Shown piece after piece: positions 26,415 through 40,386 of a stretch of DNA of 64,000 bases. Location: NCBI GenBank assembly GCA_037179385.1, contig CM074187.1, forward strand, positions 10,417,450-10,481,449, in the 5' to 3' direction. The translations under genes and the position numbers were made by a program. The notes below the pieces were generated by a model. The model was not told the origin of the DNA. It was given only the letters and a program-made list of their open reading frames with translations, and did no database searches. Each line of letters begins with the position of its first letter. The first letter of the stretch is position 1. Source of the stretch: Holothuria scabra. Lineage: Eukaryota; Echinodermata; Holothuroidea; Aspidochirotida; Holothuriidae.

Positions 26415-29400
26415 CAGTGTAACCTATTACTTTAAGCTACGTTTCTTCAGAGGGTTGCTTTAAAACTCCCTGATTTCACCAGTTCATTGCTCGTCAAACA
26501 TTCACGCTTTACTGTATTTTTTTTTAATTTAGTTCTCTAGGTTCCAAAGGTGACTGTTAAGAAGTTATTGTGGCCCTTGGCTCTTTGCATATATAGAATA
26601 AAAGTAACACTTCATTTTGCAGTTGGCGAAAAATTGGGTACACACCCTAAGGGAAAGTGTTTCCGCTATGTTGAAATTACAAATGCGTAATTACAATTGA
26701 GCATTCCTCGCTCCAACCCCCCTTGCCCAACTTATCTCATCACTTTTCTAATTAGAGGACATGCCCATTTGATACTTCTAAATACCATTAAAAATAACGG
26801 AACGAACAGAAATAAATGCTATGAAATCAAACAAATAAAAAACTCAATGTTATGGAATCTATCATTTAACAAATTAATCTTCTTTTAAAATCAATTCTGC
26901 AAAAAGTAATTAGGACTTGGCGGTAAGATCAGTCGCTTTCTGTCCGTAAAGCTACCTGAAGTTTCACTCCTCGCACTTCGAACAGTTTTCTGATTTTCCA
27001 ATCTTGTTTATATATTTATTTGAAATACAACAAGCATCCTTGTGTCGCAAGAGGCTAAACCCGGAGCCGTCGCCATTCTCACGGGATAAGCGTTGTACAT
27101 GTTAGTCAGACATGTGTTAAAATTTTTGGGTAGAGTATCTGGCTTCCACCCTCCCTCGCTAAACCCCCTCACTCACTACCCAACCTTTCTGGACCTCCCT
27201 CGACATTGGCGGAGTCACGTGCACCTTCCTACAGTTATAACTAAACTCAGAAATAAAGTATCATACATAAAACAGTTATATAGTTCAAATACAACTGTGC
27301 TAATCAAGTCAGCTTAGATTTTGTATCATCAACTGTCCTCCCGAACAGATTAGTTGAGAAAGAGGATGATAAGGTCAAGGATCTTTTGTTACCTTTATCG
27401 TTTCATTGCACTTAATTCTTGTTGATGTTTAAGGAAGTTTTGAAAAAAAAAAAATCCTACAAGAATTGTCCGAGGTTTGACATCTGTGCACTCATTTCTT
27501 TCTATATCAGCCTTTCATTTAAATATTTTAAATTGGAAATTAGTACTCAGCTGCGTAATTCAGTACTACGTCGATTACCAAGGTACAGTATGTCTTTTGT
27601 AATGACACCATGGAAAGCGTCTTGTTTTCTTTGTGTCCCAGGTTAATGAAAGTTTTGAAATAATTCAAGATGTGTAAGATTGGTTTGCACTGACTATTAC
27701 TGCTTCAAATTGTAAAATTAATATTTCTTATTATTCGAATGTTTTTCAAAATTTAAAACTATAAAAAGGAAATAATTACGTCTAAAAATACTTAACGTTA
27801 AAAAATCTAAAAAAGTTTTTACATACATGAGGTAAAAATTCGTTAATTACAAAACGCTTGTTTAAATACTCCACATTGCAATAAAACGAATCAAATATTT
27901 TGCTTCAGATTTGTTTCAGCGTTTGATTGTTTGGTTGGGTTAAGGAAATATTGCTCTCAAAACACAATGAAGTTGTTTGCAAGCTTTAAAAAGAACATGA
28001 ATGTGCTTCAGGTGCAATTATTATAGCGTGTTTGTTAATTTACACAAGAGAGTCGCTAGGGTGTTATTCAAATAAATGTTGGTGTACAGTTGTCATTGGG
28101 CATAAAGAAATGTTTGCTATTGTAGGAGCATCACCGATATATCCTGACTGTGTAAAGATTGAGGTAAAATATTTGCTACCAATCGAATGCAGTGAAGGGG
28201 AACAAATCATTACGAAATGGAATAAATCAATATATTTCCATGCAAGCAGATAGATTACGCTTTTCTGATACTGTGTACACTTTATTAAAAGTTAATAGAG
28301 CTGTATGAAACCAGCATTAGAGTGTGTACGTACAAGATGAAGCAGAGAGGATAAGTTACTTTTACGTTCCAGGTCGTAAATTTTAACAGCCCCTCACTCT
28401 GTTAATATGTTGAAAGCTAAAAATGCACTTTGCGTTTAAATGCACTAAACTGTTTAAAATATAGTGTTGAATTCATGTGAGCATGTAAACCTGAGGGGAG
28501 AGGGTGGGGTGGGGGTGGGGGGTGGCGGTATACTATAATCTATGTCCCCTAATATGAGGAAAAATCGCCCACTAACTTTGACAGTGACTTAGAACGAATC
28601 GCAGCCATTGGTTTTACTTTTATGTGTGTTATCATTATCAAATTTTTCAGAGTGCTATCATTATCAGATTTTTCTGAGTAGGTTATTAAGTAAAATCTGT
28701 TTACCCTGAGCTTGACTTGAAACAAAATATTTTGTGTGTTATTTTTTATTTTTTGTGAAAGCTAAAGAGTTGTTTCAAGCACAGTGATGATGAATCATCA
28801 TAATGTGGGCAAATATATTTCCATTGAAGTGTCGGTTATTCATTGTTTGGATATCTACCTTTAATGGTGAGGAAGGGAATGTGCTATAAATGAACCAAAA
28901 ATTACAAATCAAACTAATAATTTGGTGGAGGTGGATTCGGAAAGATGGCATTTTACTTTAAGAAAATATGATATTCCTAATCCTCTCAGTTTGAAAAAAT
29001 ATAATTTGATTAAATACGGTAATAATTTCAAAAGACTAGAAGTTTGTGTTTTAATTTTCAATGAACCAGAAAAATAGAGGAGAGAGGAAAGCTTAGTCAT
29101 AAACCAGAATATTTTAGTGACCAGTGGTTGACCAGAAAGGCCGTAAAATGAGGCAAGTCCTCCGCCCAACATCTTTCCCGTTAGTGATTCATAGCGGTCA
29201 CTAAAACTCCAATCTTGCACTCAGATCTCCCAGTAAGTATGACGGGACGCGTTAGAAAAATTTGTACTGTAAAATCTCTTCGGTTACAGGCTAAACAAAA
29301 TAAAACGTCTTTCAGTGTATCAAATCTGAATTATCTACGTGCCATTTTTCATTTTGTTTTAAGAAAGGGATATCGCATTCGTTCAGTTGAGAAAATTACT

Positions 29401-32400
29401 TGTTTACCGGTGGTTGTGCATGCTTGCTTGTAAATTAACAAACGAATGGACCGAACAGAAGTAGGGTTTGGGGTAAAAAAAAATTTAAAAAAATAAGAAA
29501 AAAATCCTCAATCTTTCAAGATTAATTATTAATGAGGAAAGCAGGTTAATATTTTCATAGGAAAATTCAAATGTTTACAAGTTTTCAAATTTTCTCAGCT
29601 TTCTCTGATGTTCAACTTATATTTGATACAAATGGGGAAGTTACCCGGTAACCATCCACTCAAACCCTTTAATAGGCTATTGTATTTATCCGTCACAACT
29701 AATTTCAAACACTGTGAATAAATTTTGATTATTTAATTTGGTTAAGTTTTTTGTTATATACACCTCAAAAGAGTTAAATAGTCGTGCATGTTAACAAAAT
29801 TGACACTTTAAAATATTGTATTTCAATACGAAATAGTGTAAGATAATTTGTCATTGAAGAATTTGTAAATAATTCATTGATTTTGTATTCCAAAAATTGA
29901 TTACTCACCTGTTGGATTTAACACAGTTGGTTGGTTATATAGTTCAAGGTTAATGGTTCATGTCATGTCATGTCGCAGTCGCAGCACCCCCCCCCCCCCC
30001 CCACCCGCTTTCACAAATTCATGATTACGCGCTGGTCCGTGGACTGTAAAAATGTCACAAACTTGTTGTATAATTAGATAACAAAAATCTGAAAATAAGA
30101 AATACAAACGGATATATGAAAAGTGATGTCAATTTTTGGCATCAAACTGACAACAATTCTTCCGTTTTTATGTATTTCTTAAAATTTTGTTCTGTAAATC
30201 TACAGATTTTGTTGGAAAGTTTGCAAGATACTTCGACAATTTATTTTAGTGTATCAATTCCAAAATCTGTATCTGGTGGTCAAAGAACGTCTAAATAAAT
30301 GTTTTATCAAGCTTGTGACCAAAGGATAGACTAAATTCGAAGTTTCCGGTATAAAAACTAGTCGAGCTCGGGTCAGAGAAGGCTTATATTAATAAAATCA
30401 GGAACGTTGTTAAGTTTGACGAGCCAAATCTTAGTAACAGCGAGTTAAGACGGTACTATAGCTACAAGGGTTAGGAACGTTGCTTGTTGTGTCTCTTTAG
30501 AATAAAGTTTACAGACATAAACCGCTCCAAGTATCTGAACAGTGGGACAGCTCTCTTTCAGCGGTACCATATTTGACATTAAGCCTTACACCTACATTAA
30601 ACTTTAATTTTTTAGAGATACAAATAATTGTTTTTGAATGTATCTCTTAATTAAACCATTTATACCGAGGGGTTCATTTGTTGTAAAGTTAGCGCGTGAT
30701 ACAAGGGGTATTTTATTATACCAGTGCCTCTTTAACACATGTAAACGATATATTTTCGCCCTTTCATTTCTTTATTTATCGCTATAGACTAAGAAAAAAT
30801 GTGCATGAGAAAAAGAATAATTTAGTCTGAGAATCATTAATTTTCTTCCATATTTGTTCTGAAGGTTCAAAAATTTCGTCTTAAAATTATTCTATTCTTC
30901 CCATTTATTCTTCCCTTTCTCTGACTCTTTTTTATCAATTTATTACAACAAATATGCATGTGGCATTTCTATTGGTTTGAAACTACGGTATTATCTTACC
31001 TTTCACTGACTCGTTGAAAAATCTTGGTTTAAGACAAATCCCCTTTTCTTGACAGCCGGAAACTTGTAGAACCACGTAACTGATGGTACAAATAATGCCA
31101 GTGTGGTTTCTTTAATGATCCGATGAATGGCTATCCTTTACCCACCATCGATGTTCCCTCCTCGGGGTTCTGCACCTAGGGTGTGAAAATAAAACAAATA
31201 TTCCTCGCTTCATAAGTTTTCCAAGTTACTGTTTAGCCTTGCTTCAACGCCAACCTGGCGGGCTAATCCCTTTCGACATTTTTGGCAAACCCTTTGAAGG
31301 TCTCCTATCGTAGGTCCTGTCATGGGATGATGGATCGATAGATGAACTAATCGTGCCCGAGTGCTACCATAGCCTCATTCATCAAGCTCTTTCATATTCT
31401 CCAACCTATTTCATTTCTCACTTTTCAGGAAAGAGGGAGTCAGATAGGGACCAAACTAATTTCGTTTATATTTTGAGGGAAACCGTTTACAGGAGAAGTA
31501 TCATTTTAGAATTTGATTCAAGGGTGCAGCCTGAACTTTGCATGGTAATAGAAACCAACATTTAAAAAGTGGGTCTAATAGCAGACTGTAGAATATACGT
31601 TTCTAGATTGTTAAATTTACTAACCAACCCAGAACAATTTTATTTTTAAATGAATGTCTTCAAAAACATTACGAGAGGCATTTTTAACTATTGTTTCGGT
31701 TCGTAATGCTGAATTATCCAGGTTCTAGCTGCTAATTTTCTCTCAGCAATGATGTTTAATGAAACAGCGCCACACCAAATGGTGCTGTCTCCGACACACT
31801 AGCCGCCATCATATTGTGAAGAAAGTAAACACAATATAATGATGTTTTTTAGTTGTTGTTATGCAAAATCAAAACAATGACAACGTGAAGTAATAACCGT
31901 TAATGATATAAGTTTATCAAAGCATTTAAACTTTTAAAGCAAAATTTCATTCAGCTGGCAACAGCTTGTAAGGCGAAGATAACATTTAAGAAGACAGAAT
32001 ATGCATGTAGGATTATATAAAATCATATTCAATGTTCAGCGCGACGATGAAATGTTGTTGACAATGAAAAAGATAATAGGGAACCGGCTAAAGGATTTTA
32101 AATTTCATTATTGTAAATGTTTAGGTGGTATGTCTAGCACCAGTTGATGTCGTTTTAAATCATTTCTTAAATCTGTCAGCGTCAACCGATACTGTCTCGT
32201 GTTGTTACCCCCTTCACCAATTTACGACGTCGCGAAGACTCATTAATGAAGTAGAAATCTTGTTGTGAAATGATAATGTTCACATTTTATTTCAATATGT
32301 TTCTGTTAATTACTCTAGTTTGTCTAGTCCCATTATAGCCAGGATCGTGAAGAGATCTGAAATAGTTTATGTATACCATCTTCAACACGTTTGACCGGTT

Positions 32401-32975
32401 TAAAATTGAAATCATCAGTCGGTCAAAGCACTCTTGTCGAGTAACGAATGATTGTAACCAAACGACAGAATTGTTTTACCCAACAGCCTTAGGAAAATAA
32501 AGCACTGGTGGGAGGTGCGCATAAACAACGACACACTCTTTCTGAGCAAATATCTCTAGTGCATTACATAGAATCTATGCGTTACATGGGATGGATAAAA
32601 TTACTCTGGGGGTTATGACTTGACTCAAATCAATGAATTTTCCATCATAATTCGGGACGGTTTGATTAGATTTAGTGTAAATAGCCTAACGAATATAACT
32701 TTGTTGCCGTGGTGTTTAGATCAGTGAGCTTCCTCTTCCGGGATAAATACATGGAAGAAGGGCCGGCAATGTGAATTGATTTCGTATTCAAATTATGTCA
32801 GTGAGGGGGTCCAGCTGTAATGCAAGGCATAAGTTGTTGGACCTTAGAACAACATAATATAAAAGAAACGCGATCCCCACCTCTCCAGAGAAGTTTTACT
32901 TAGTTACGATACGAAAAGTGCTTTGGGTTTGTTTATCGGGTTTAGTTTGCTGGGCTTAATTTACATCTCAACTTT
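26415..32975. other. long AT-rich stretch without recognisable genes
   Basis: Open frames reach at most 103 codons (28909-29220, minus) and none has a convincing composition. Noted features are a G-rich tract at 28496-28528, a perfect 16-base palindrome GATGATGAATCATCAT near 28786, ATGTCATGTCATGTCGC near 29960, and a run of 16 C at 29987-30002. A hairpin pairs ATCATATTGTG with CACAATATAATGAT near 31810-31845. None of the named transposon families was found in these 6.5 kb, making it the quietest part of the window. Confidence 0.5.
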
Positions 32976-33204
32976 TAACCAGGGAGCTGCAACCCTGCTC
33001 TGACCCTCTAGATCACGGTCCACAGCTCTTTTTCTGTCGTGGATCACTGGATCGTTTTCTCTTCTTCGTTGCTTACGCGGAGTATCATGCACGACGCTAC
33101 TTTGTTTCCGTTTAACTTTGGTATGATTAGGTCTGGGAATCGAGCCTGGACCTCTCGGGTGAGAGAAGAATGACCTTCTAGACCACAACACCAGGCCACG
33201 TGCT
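32976..33204 (-). mobile_element. tRNA-derived SINE with head, copy 4
   Basis: The minus strand opens with TGGTCTAGAAGGTCATTC (A-box-like), then GAGAGGTCCAGGCTCGATTC (B-box-like). The body keeps the family core in the form CGTCGTGCATGATACTCCGCG, then GATCCACGACAGAAAAAG. Its 3' part differs from the other copies: it ends in GGTTGCAGCTCCCTGGTT instead of GGGCCGTAAAACT plus CTAACTAA, so it may be another subfamily or have recombined. A 76-codon frame across it is fortuitous. Confidence 0.78.
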
Positions 33205-34535
33205 AATGAGGGACCCGAATGACGCTTAATCTGAGTGACGTAATAAGTATAGGTCTAGTACCAGGAAGTAAAGAGGAGAACCAAGTGAAAAATAGAGAGG
33301 AAATTAGACGAAAGGTGAAAAAACAATTCTCATCTATATATGCCACCTGCAGTGTGCATCAAGTTATGTTGCTTTCAAATGAAAAACAACATTAAGTGCC
33401 GTTCGGCTGTATTGTTTTTAACAGAATGTGAAGTTATGTTTAAAATGTGACATATTGACGTCGTGCTATGAGACGATCAATAAGTGTGGCGCTCTTCTGA
33501 ACTCTGCAATCGGTCATACTTCCCTGACACGTATGCTATAAGTTCAGATGGGAAGGGCCCGATCAACCTGGTGGCAGACGGTGGCCCTCGTCCAATGAGG
33601 TTACGAATTACGGTCGGCGATTCCGTCGTTAAACTGCCACGACCAAAATATATTGGAATCTTAGGTCCTTATAAATCCCTTCGTGATACAAGGTGAAGGA
33701 AAAGTGGCGCTGTCAGGTTCGTAAGATTGAATTAATGTCTGAAATTTAGATTTACGTTACACACGTGGATTCTTCTGACTTCGGTTCCACACTAATTTGG
33801 GAATTCGTTGTCTCTCAGCGGTTGACATTAACTCTGTATACAGTGTCGATACACCGGCAGTAAAACAGTCAAGGCGATAATGTACTATCTGTTTGGGGAA
33901 GTCTACTACAGAATATAAATCATAGCGTCGATAAAGTGAATCTAAGGGGTTATAAAGCTTTCACTTTTTCATTTTATGAACGCAGTTCCGCTGGATTTTC
34001 GCACGTCGTGTTCGACAAAGTGTGTGGGCAATTATATGGGGGGTGACGTGTATTGTACTATGAGACAGTACAGTTTTCTCTGTAGGCGAAAAGTGCTAGA
34101 AAATTAGAGGTAGTGTTCAGTCGCTTGCTAAATCGACGCGTCTGCAGATGTTGCTCATATCTAACCACATGTGGTTAGGAGGCTCCCAAACAACTGCTCG
34201 CGTCGTAAGGTCACGAATACAATCCTCGTTGATATGGAAGGCCATCGAGGTCATTTGGAGCTATGTCGACGAAAATTCATCGAGAAGACGCGGGGTTCTG
34301 GGGTTAGCCGTGTTGGTAGGGTGATTTAGTTGTGCTGTCCAGGCCCCAAGAGGGCCGACTGTTTTTTCGCACATCTCTCGACCCTGATCAAATGCGGCAT
34401 GTTTGGCATACCACCTCCCTCTCAGACAAACCTGCCAAACAATAAGACACATAACAAGTGAAGTTTATTCCGAGACGTGCTAAATTTACGGGCCTAGCTG
34501 ATCATGCAAGAAAAGGATCGTAAATCAATGCCCCA
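33205..34535. other. no supported gene; composition shifts to higher GC after about 33470
   Basis: From about 33470 the sequence is noticeably richer in CpG than its surroundings. A 70-codon plus-strand frame (33484-33696) ends near a donor-like AAG/GTGAAG, but no acceptor with a polypyrimidine tract precedes it and the translation is unfamiliar. It could be a non-coding part of a promoter region or an unrecognised repeat. Confidence 0.35.
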
Positions 34536-34690
34536 CTAATGGAAACTCCGCCTGCATTGAGGGACAAGAGTGGAGGCGGCACGGCTTTGTAGCTCTTCTG
34601 TGGCTAGCCATTGGGTTGCCGTTGCTTGATTACACATGTCAGGCGCTGCGAGATTTATGGCGACGGGGAGAGCAGTGGGCAAAGGTAAAA
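34536..34690 (+). promoter_or_regulatory. CpG-rich patch with a possible first exon
   Basis: About 150 bases well above the local GC level with many CpG. ATTGG (inverted CCAAT) is at 34610-34614, and an ATG at 34657 opens nine codons (Met-Ala-Thr-Gly-Arg-Ala-Val-Gly-Lys) that reach a donor-like AAAG/GTAAAA at 34684/34685. A CpG-rich start followed by a donor and many kilobases of AT-rich sequence is what a first exon and long first intron look like. The coding part is too short to identify, no second exon was found, and a chance arrangement is quite possible. Confidence 0.2.
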
Positions 34691-37006
34691 AACAAGGCAA
34701 GCGAGAGTGAGAGTGGAAACGAACTCGGAAAAATGTAAACAACATTAGGGAGAAGACAATTGGTTAAGGGTCGTTTAAAAGATTCGCAGCTTAACGGACA
34801 CTAATGGCTAATTTTTAAAAATACCCTCAATGAGGCAAATAAAGACAAAACCTTTTATCTGTATTTTGTTTTCAAATTTAACGGTTTGAGTTTCCCTTCA
34901 TTACTTAGAGTTGTCACGCTTGTATCTTATAAGTTACAAAAGTAATTGAGTTTTCCATGTCATAAAACCGGTAAATTATAAAAAATGTAGCTTTGACACA
35001 GGCAGAAATTACAGATAATTAGCAAAATGAATCAAGATTTAATTACTGTTGAAACTGCAAAATATTTGTCTTTAGTTACTATTACGAAATTTATTTGTCA
35101 ACAAAGTTTTGCAACTATCTTATCACGTGGTATCTTATATACGTATCAAACAGATATCTAAGAAAAGTAAAGGTAAACGTTTCTTTCAATATGATGTTTA
35201 ATGCAGATCGTTAAAGTTATGTATTCCTTAAATGAACAATCATTTAAGTTTGTATTTCCTTGGACGTTGCTTGCTACTTGTATGCATATTTGGATGATCA
35301 TGTATACACTTGCTATTAACAAATTTTTGAAAGCGATGATCAATAAACAGAGGCGACAATAAAAAACTCTTCCATTCGTTCTTGTTATTCAGTTCAAAAA
35401 TATTTGTAGAAAGGCTACAACTAACATTTTGTTATGTTATAGGAAAAAAGGCTGAATTCAATCAGATCGCTGGTATAAAGTAACTTTCAGTTCTTTCAGA
35501 CACACAAACACACAGACACACACACAACACTAATCAACACCACAGAACTACCACTTTTTTAATTTGCCGCAGTAACTAATGTGATTATGTATGAATTAAA
35601 TCGAATGAAGATAAAATAATACTTAAGTTTTCTACCCAAATCATAAACCGGTTGCTTTTGTTTCTGATATCTCATTTAATTACAAAAAGTATTCTCCGTT
35701 AAATATTTGAAATCTTTGAACTAAAATTCTTTCAGAAAAAAAAAACCAACATGTCTAGCTATGCTGCATGCTGTTTCTAGCCTATTATTAGGACAAAATA
35801 ACTGAATGGGGTTGTAAAATAGATCTCAAATTTTTATAAATTTTTCTAGCAAATTCTTCAAATATAAATAATGGATATAGATTACTTGAAGGTACATTAC
35901 CCTTAGTGATATTCATTTTTGGAACTCACGGTCTATCAATTTATAACGGGGAAATAAAACTTTTGCGTCTGCAATCCATCAAATTTACGACCCAAAGTTT
36001 TCGTCTTTACGTTTGCCCTACCCCCTTCACGACCCACCGTGTTGAAATGCTTCGATTTACGAGGTACGCTGCGTCTTAAATATTACAAGAACACAACGTC
36101 TTGAGCTTATAATTTAACGTTTTTAATATTTCGCCTCGTCTACCTACTTAGGTGATATAAACGTCGCACAGTGACCGCCTCTTATTAATGTCATCCATTC
36201 ATTACCTATTCGTATACAATAAAAATTCGTTTTGTTATGAATTAACCTACATATCGGACTATAAACGCCCGTCTCGGGTAATACAAACATCGTTACAATA
36301 AGCGCAGTTGCTGTGTACTGCTATATGTTTCTTCGAGGGTAATTCATGGCTCCTCTAACGAATTCGGTTTTTATACGTAATAGCTGGCTTTTATAGTTTC
36401 ATAAACATGTTCACAGGAGCTCGTTAACATCAGCTGTCGTACATTATAAAGTTTTAGCATGGTAGAAATGTAGAACGCCAGGCCTAGATACAAATATCAT
36501 TAAATAGGTGCACCCCTTGACATAAAAATAACGACAAGATCAAGACCATGTCAATTTCTCACGTTTCTGAACTTTTCGACACCAGCAACCTCAAAAGCCA
36601 GCCCAACATTCGAAGGCTAGCGAGTCCTGACACGACATCGTATAGCTTGGATTATCACGTCCAGTTAAATTTTTTCCTCATTTTCCAGGGTTTGTGAAAG
36701 TTTTGTTTTTTCGTAATAAATCTCGAATGATTGATATTTATTGTTGTGAGATGGTAAGAAATTCTTTCGGTCATGACGACCAAAGGGGTTTCTTCTTCTA
36801 AAATTTTGTGGTCATTCTCATGGTTGGGTGGTGGTTGTGTGGCCAGTTCACCATTATCCACAACAGTGAAAATTTTTACAGTTCATATAAAATTACGCTC
36901 TGAAATGAATCGTTTTTCCATGAACTTTTAATATGATAAAAATTATAAAAATAGTATGATAAAATTTTTCCGCGAAAGACAAATAGATGAAATATACTGC
37001 TATATG
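34691..37006. other. no gene recognised
   Basis: AT-rich. A (CA)-rich tract lies at about 35500-35530. Frames up to 68 codons only. No named repeat family. Confidence 0.55.
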
Positions 37007-37057
37007 TTTGTTTGTTTATTTATAAAGAAAGAGCTACGTCATAAATAAACAAACAAA
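37007..37057. repeat. inverted repeat of TTGTTTGTTTATTTATA
   Basis: TTTGTTTGTTTATTTATA is mirrored about 16 bases later by ATAAATAAACAAACAAA, giving an 17-bp nearly perfect stem. The words contain TTGTTTA, similar to forkhead-factor sites, in inverted orientation. It lies 35 bases left of a family C element but outside its TTAA boundary. Function unknown. Confidence 0.6.
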
Positions 37058-37092
37058 GTGAAATGTTGACAGACTTTGCAGAACACAACTAA

Positions 37093-37342
37093 AGGGCAAG
37101 ATCACTCGTCCTATACTTATTTATAAGCAATAGCTAAACCTCACATTTTTGTATATTTTTCTCTTCAAAGTGTCTTTCACAATATTTTAGGACTTCATTT
37201 TTGCATATTGAAGGTAAACCAAGCAATTTCGTAAAAAATCACTGCTGAGAAGAAAAATTGTTGTCACATGATTCTTAAGAGCCAATCATGAGACAGGACA
37301 GTTAAACACACTACTTCAAGTAAAGTGACTGCATTTCACCCT
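37093..37342 (+). mobile_element. TTAA element family C, copy 2
   Basis: Begins AGGGCAAGATCACTCG and ends GACTGCATTTCACCCT, close to mirror images. It is followed by TTAA (37343-37346) and preceded by CTAA, a one-base decay of TTAA. The middle has the family words TTTCTCTTCAAAGTGTCTTTC, ATATTGAAGGTAAACCAAGC and GTTGTCACATGA, then AGAGCCAATCATGA. The CCAAT word in the last block is conserved in the family. 250 bp, no coding capacity. Confidence 0.85.
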
Positions 37343-37346
37343 TTAA

Positions 37347-40300
37347 AAATTATGTTTAATTTTTTCAGGTTGTAAAATACACACATTTATAACTCGCGCT
37401 AGTCTGTGTATAAAAAAAACTTGAAAGTATGAATATGAACATCACTATTCCACAACAAACTGAAAAATGTTGAGATTAAAGTTATTTTTGTTAAATACTG
37501 TCGAAATAATTTCATATTGTTGTAATTTTAAGTCAATTAAGCAACTGAAAGAGATGATAAAAGTACATTTTTTGTTAACAGTGACAGCAATTTAAAAAAA
37601 AAACAATGAAAATAAAAATCAAAAAGAAAACGAAACGATTTAAGAATATTAACATTAACTTTAGCCCTATAGTTAACCTTGATTGCCAATACAACAGATG
37701 GCTTAAAACAATCCAAAACTTTATCATAAGCAGATTAAGTACAGGTTTTGAATTAAGATACACGTGGCACAAATAGACGAAAGAAAAAAACGGAAGATAG
37801 ACCCCGGAAATCTCCCACAAATTTCAGGATGACTTGTAAACCAGACTTCTGTGTATAACCAAACTGAATTAGAAAGTTAAAATTGTCTCGTGCTTGACGC
37901 AGTAGGTAATTTCTAATTTCTGGCTATGAGCATGTTGTAATTTCTCGCCTTGTAGCAACTGGTAATTTGTAATTTCTGGGGAATCGTCTTCAATGACTAG
38001 CTATCTTGAAGGAACACCTGTTTACCCCGAATTGCATTGGTAGCATATATAACCGGGAATCATTATTTTAAAAAAAGGCTCTTTTAAATTATGTGACAGA
38101 TATTTTTAAATAATAATAATAACCATGCTTTAATATCTTGAAACAATATGACAGGTTCTTGCGATAGAAATATGAGGAGACATTTTGTTTATTTGTTTAA
38201 AGAGCCTGGAATATATATTTTTTCCCTTCAGTTACTTCTATCATAAAATTGAAGTAAGAAAAAAATATAAAAATCTGCCTCTATTCTTATTGCTAGTAAA
38301 ATTTGAAAGAATAATTCAACAGGATAATAAAATATGTTTTTCCCATCCTTTTACTTCAAACATTAGCACATGTAGTATGATTTACTTTCAGTAACATACT
38401 GTATGTTATTAAATACTAGATACCGTAGTTTGCCGTTCAGTTACATATTTGTTACCATAGACTGTAGCATTATGGGAGAAATGCATGTAGTGTTAACTAT
38501 AAAGTTGTGATGAATAATCATTCCATTGGGGTGTAGGTTATGTTTCAAAAGAAATGACAAGATTAATTGTTCAGGCTCATTTGCATCTGTTTGTGTACTT
38601 CACTGAAGTACAGAAACGATTTAGTAAAAAACGGTCGCCTTTCCCGTGTTAACCCTCTTTGCAGTCCCTGCGTTCAATTTCTTTAACAGCCAACAACGCT
38701 TTACGATTAGCAGATAATTGCCTCAATGAGGCGCCAATCAGTCGGCTTAATGATTCTCTTCGGCTCTAGGTTGACAGTTGCAATATTGCTAATTTATGAT
38801 AAGTGAGATCAACTTCTGATCAATACAAATAATCCCCTCGCGTCAATATTGACAATTGTCCCTTCTTATCCCCACAATCACGGAGTGGAAAGTTGGGTAG
38901 CGCATGCATAACTTTAAAGAAGAAAATCTGTTAAGATCAATTCGGTCTCTTTGACAATCTTCTTCATCACCGAAATTAAAATAATGAAAGTGACCGTTGT
39001 TTAGTTTTCTGTCCATCCGCAGTTGCAGGTTTCTGTAAAAGTTCATGTTTGGAGCGGGGCATCCCATTCCCAACAAAAAATGATTTACAACACAGTGCGG
39101 ATGTGACGTCATGGTAACGCAAGAAAAGATGTTCAGTTGGTGCTGTCAGGGGTATACGTCACAGTGTGTGATAATGAACAGTACAGAACGTTGGTAAAAC
39201 CGATATTACGATAGCATTAATTATTACAAATTCATGCTCGCTCTCTCTCTCTCATAATGAATACAGGACATGAGAATGACGTAATCAGAGTTAGGGCAAT
39301 GTCCCTATCCTAAATCAGCAGGTTAGTTAATTTTTAAATACTAGTTCGAGATTCTATGTTTTATTTCGTTGATGACTTTCAGGTTTTTTACTTTTCCTTA
39401 CAAAGTAAAATAAACAAAACAATCCAGGTAACATAGAACGGTGCTTCTATAAATATCATCATAAAATTTGATTATGTAGTAATTGCAGACGTCAAACGTA
39501 GCCTAATTTACAAATATAATTGTTCTTTTATGCTGCTCCAACTTTCGTTTAATATGTTCAATATTTTTAGTCCACATGCAAGATTTATATTTTTTATGTT
39601 TAACTGTCCCTTTTTCAAGTTGTCGTCGTAGTACGACATGTAAGGAAAACGGTGTCCTAATTACAAATGTTTTTCAAGCATCGTGGGCCATGAAAGAAAC
39701 ATATGCATCTAAAGTAAAACACATATACAATAAACTTATCTGTTGTATAACTGTGATAAGATAAAAAAAAAAAAAAACATGGATGGAAAGAAAAATAAAG
39801 GAACTCTTTGTCTTAATACTTTTTCAATGTAACAATTAATTCAAAATAATCGTTTATATTAAAAAAAGTTACTTAAATATCTTTGATCAAACACATTGTG
39901 AGATTGTTGAAGGACGCCACGTTATAGTTTTCCGTTGGTACTGAAGTACAGGAACAGCTCCCTGTTTGCTGTTACTGCGAAGTTCAATATTACGCTTCAA
40001 AGCACTCAAATCAGGGGGATGTTACTAGGTCTAATGACACGTCCCTCCTCAAGAAACAACGAATATCAATTATCACAAAGCAATCGTGGCACCTACCATA
40101 ACAAAAATTTTCATTTGGTAGGCTCTAGTCATATCTCCTGAACACCAAATATTTCCACTAAAATATTGGAATATATAATAATCTAATGTCAATTTTAGTA
40201 CTTATCCTCCTGGCGAAAAAATGACGAGTACGCATTAACGGTATTCCAAACATGAACTTATTTCCTTTCATATTAACGTAAGCACTCTGATGAAGCTGCT

Positions 40301-40382
40301 ACTTTACTTATTGAACAAGTAAATGAAGAAGCAATTAAGGAGAGCAAATTGAAATCCTTACACTGGCTCTTTGAATAATAAT
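37347..40382. other. no gene recognised
   Basis: Very AT-rich at 37360-38400, then mixed. Frames of 81 (37575-37820, minus) and 89 codons (38843-39112, minus) show no domain. A short (CT) tract is at about 39238-39253 and a 14-A run near 39764-39777. No named repeat family. Confidence 0.5.
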
Positions 40383-40386
40383 TTAA

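Noticed and set aside
32961..33191. 76-codon minus-strand frame
   Set aside because: Lies across a SINE copy; the apparent protein is translated tRNA-derived head and SINE body.
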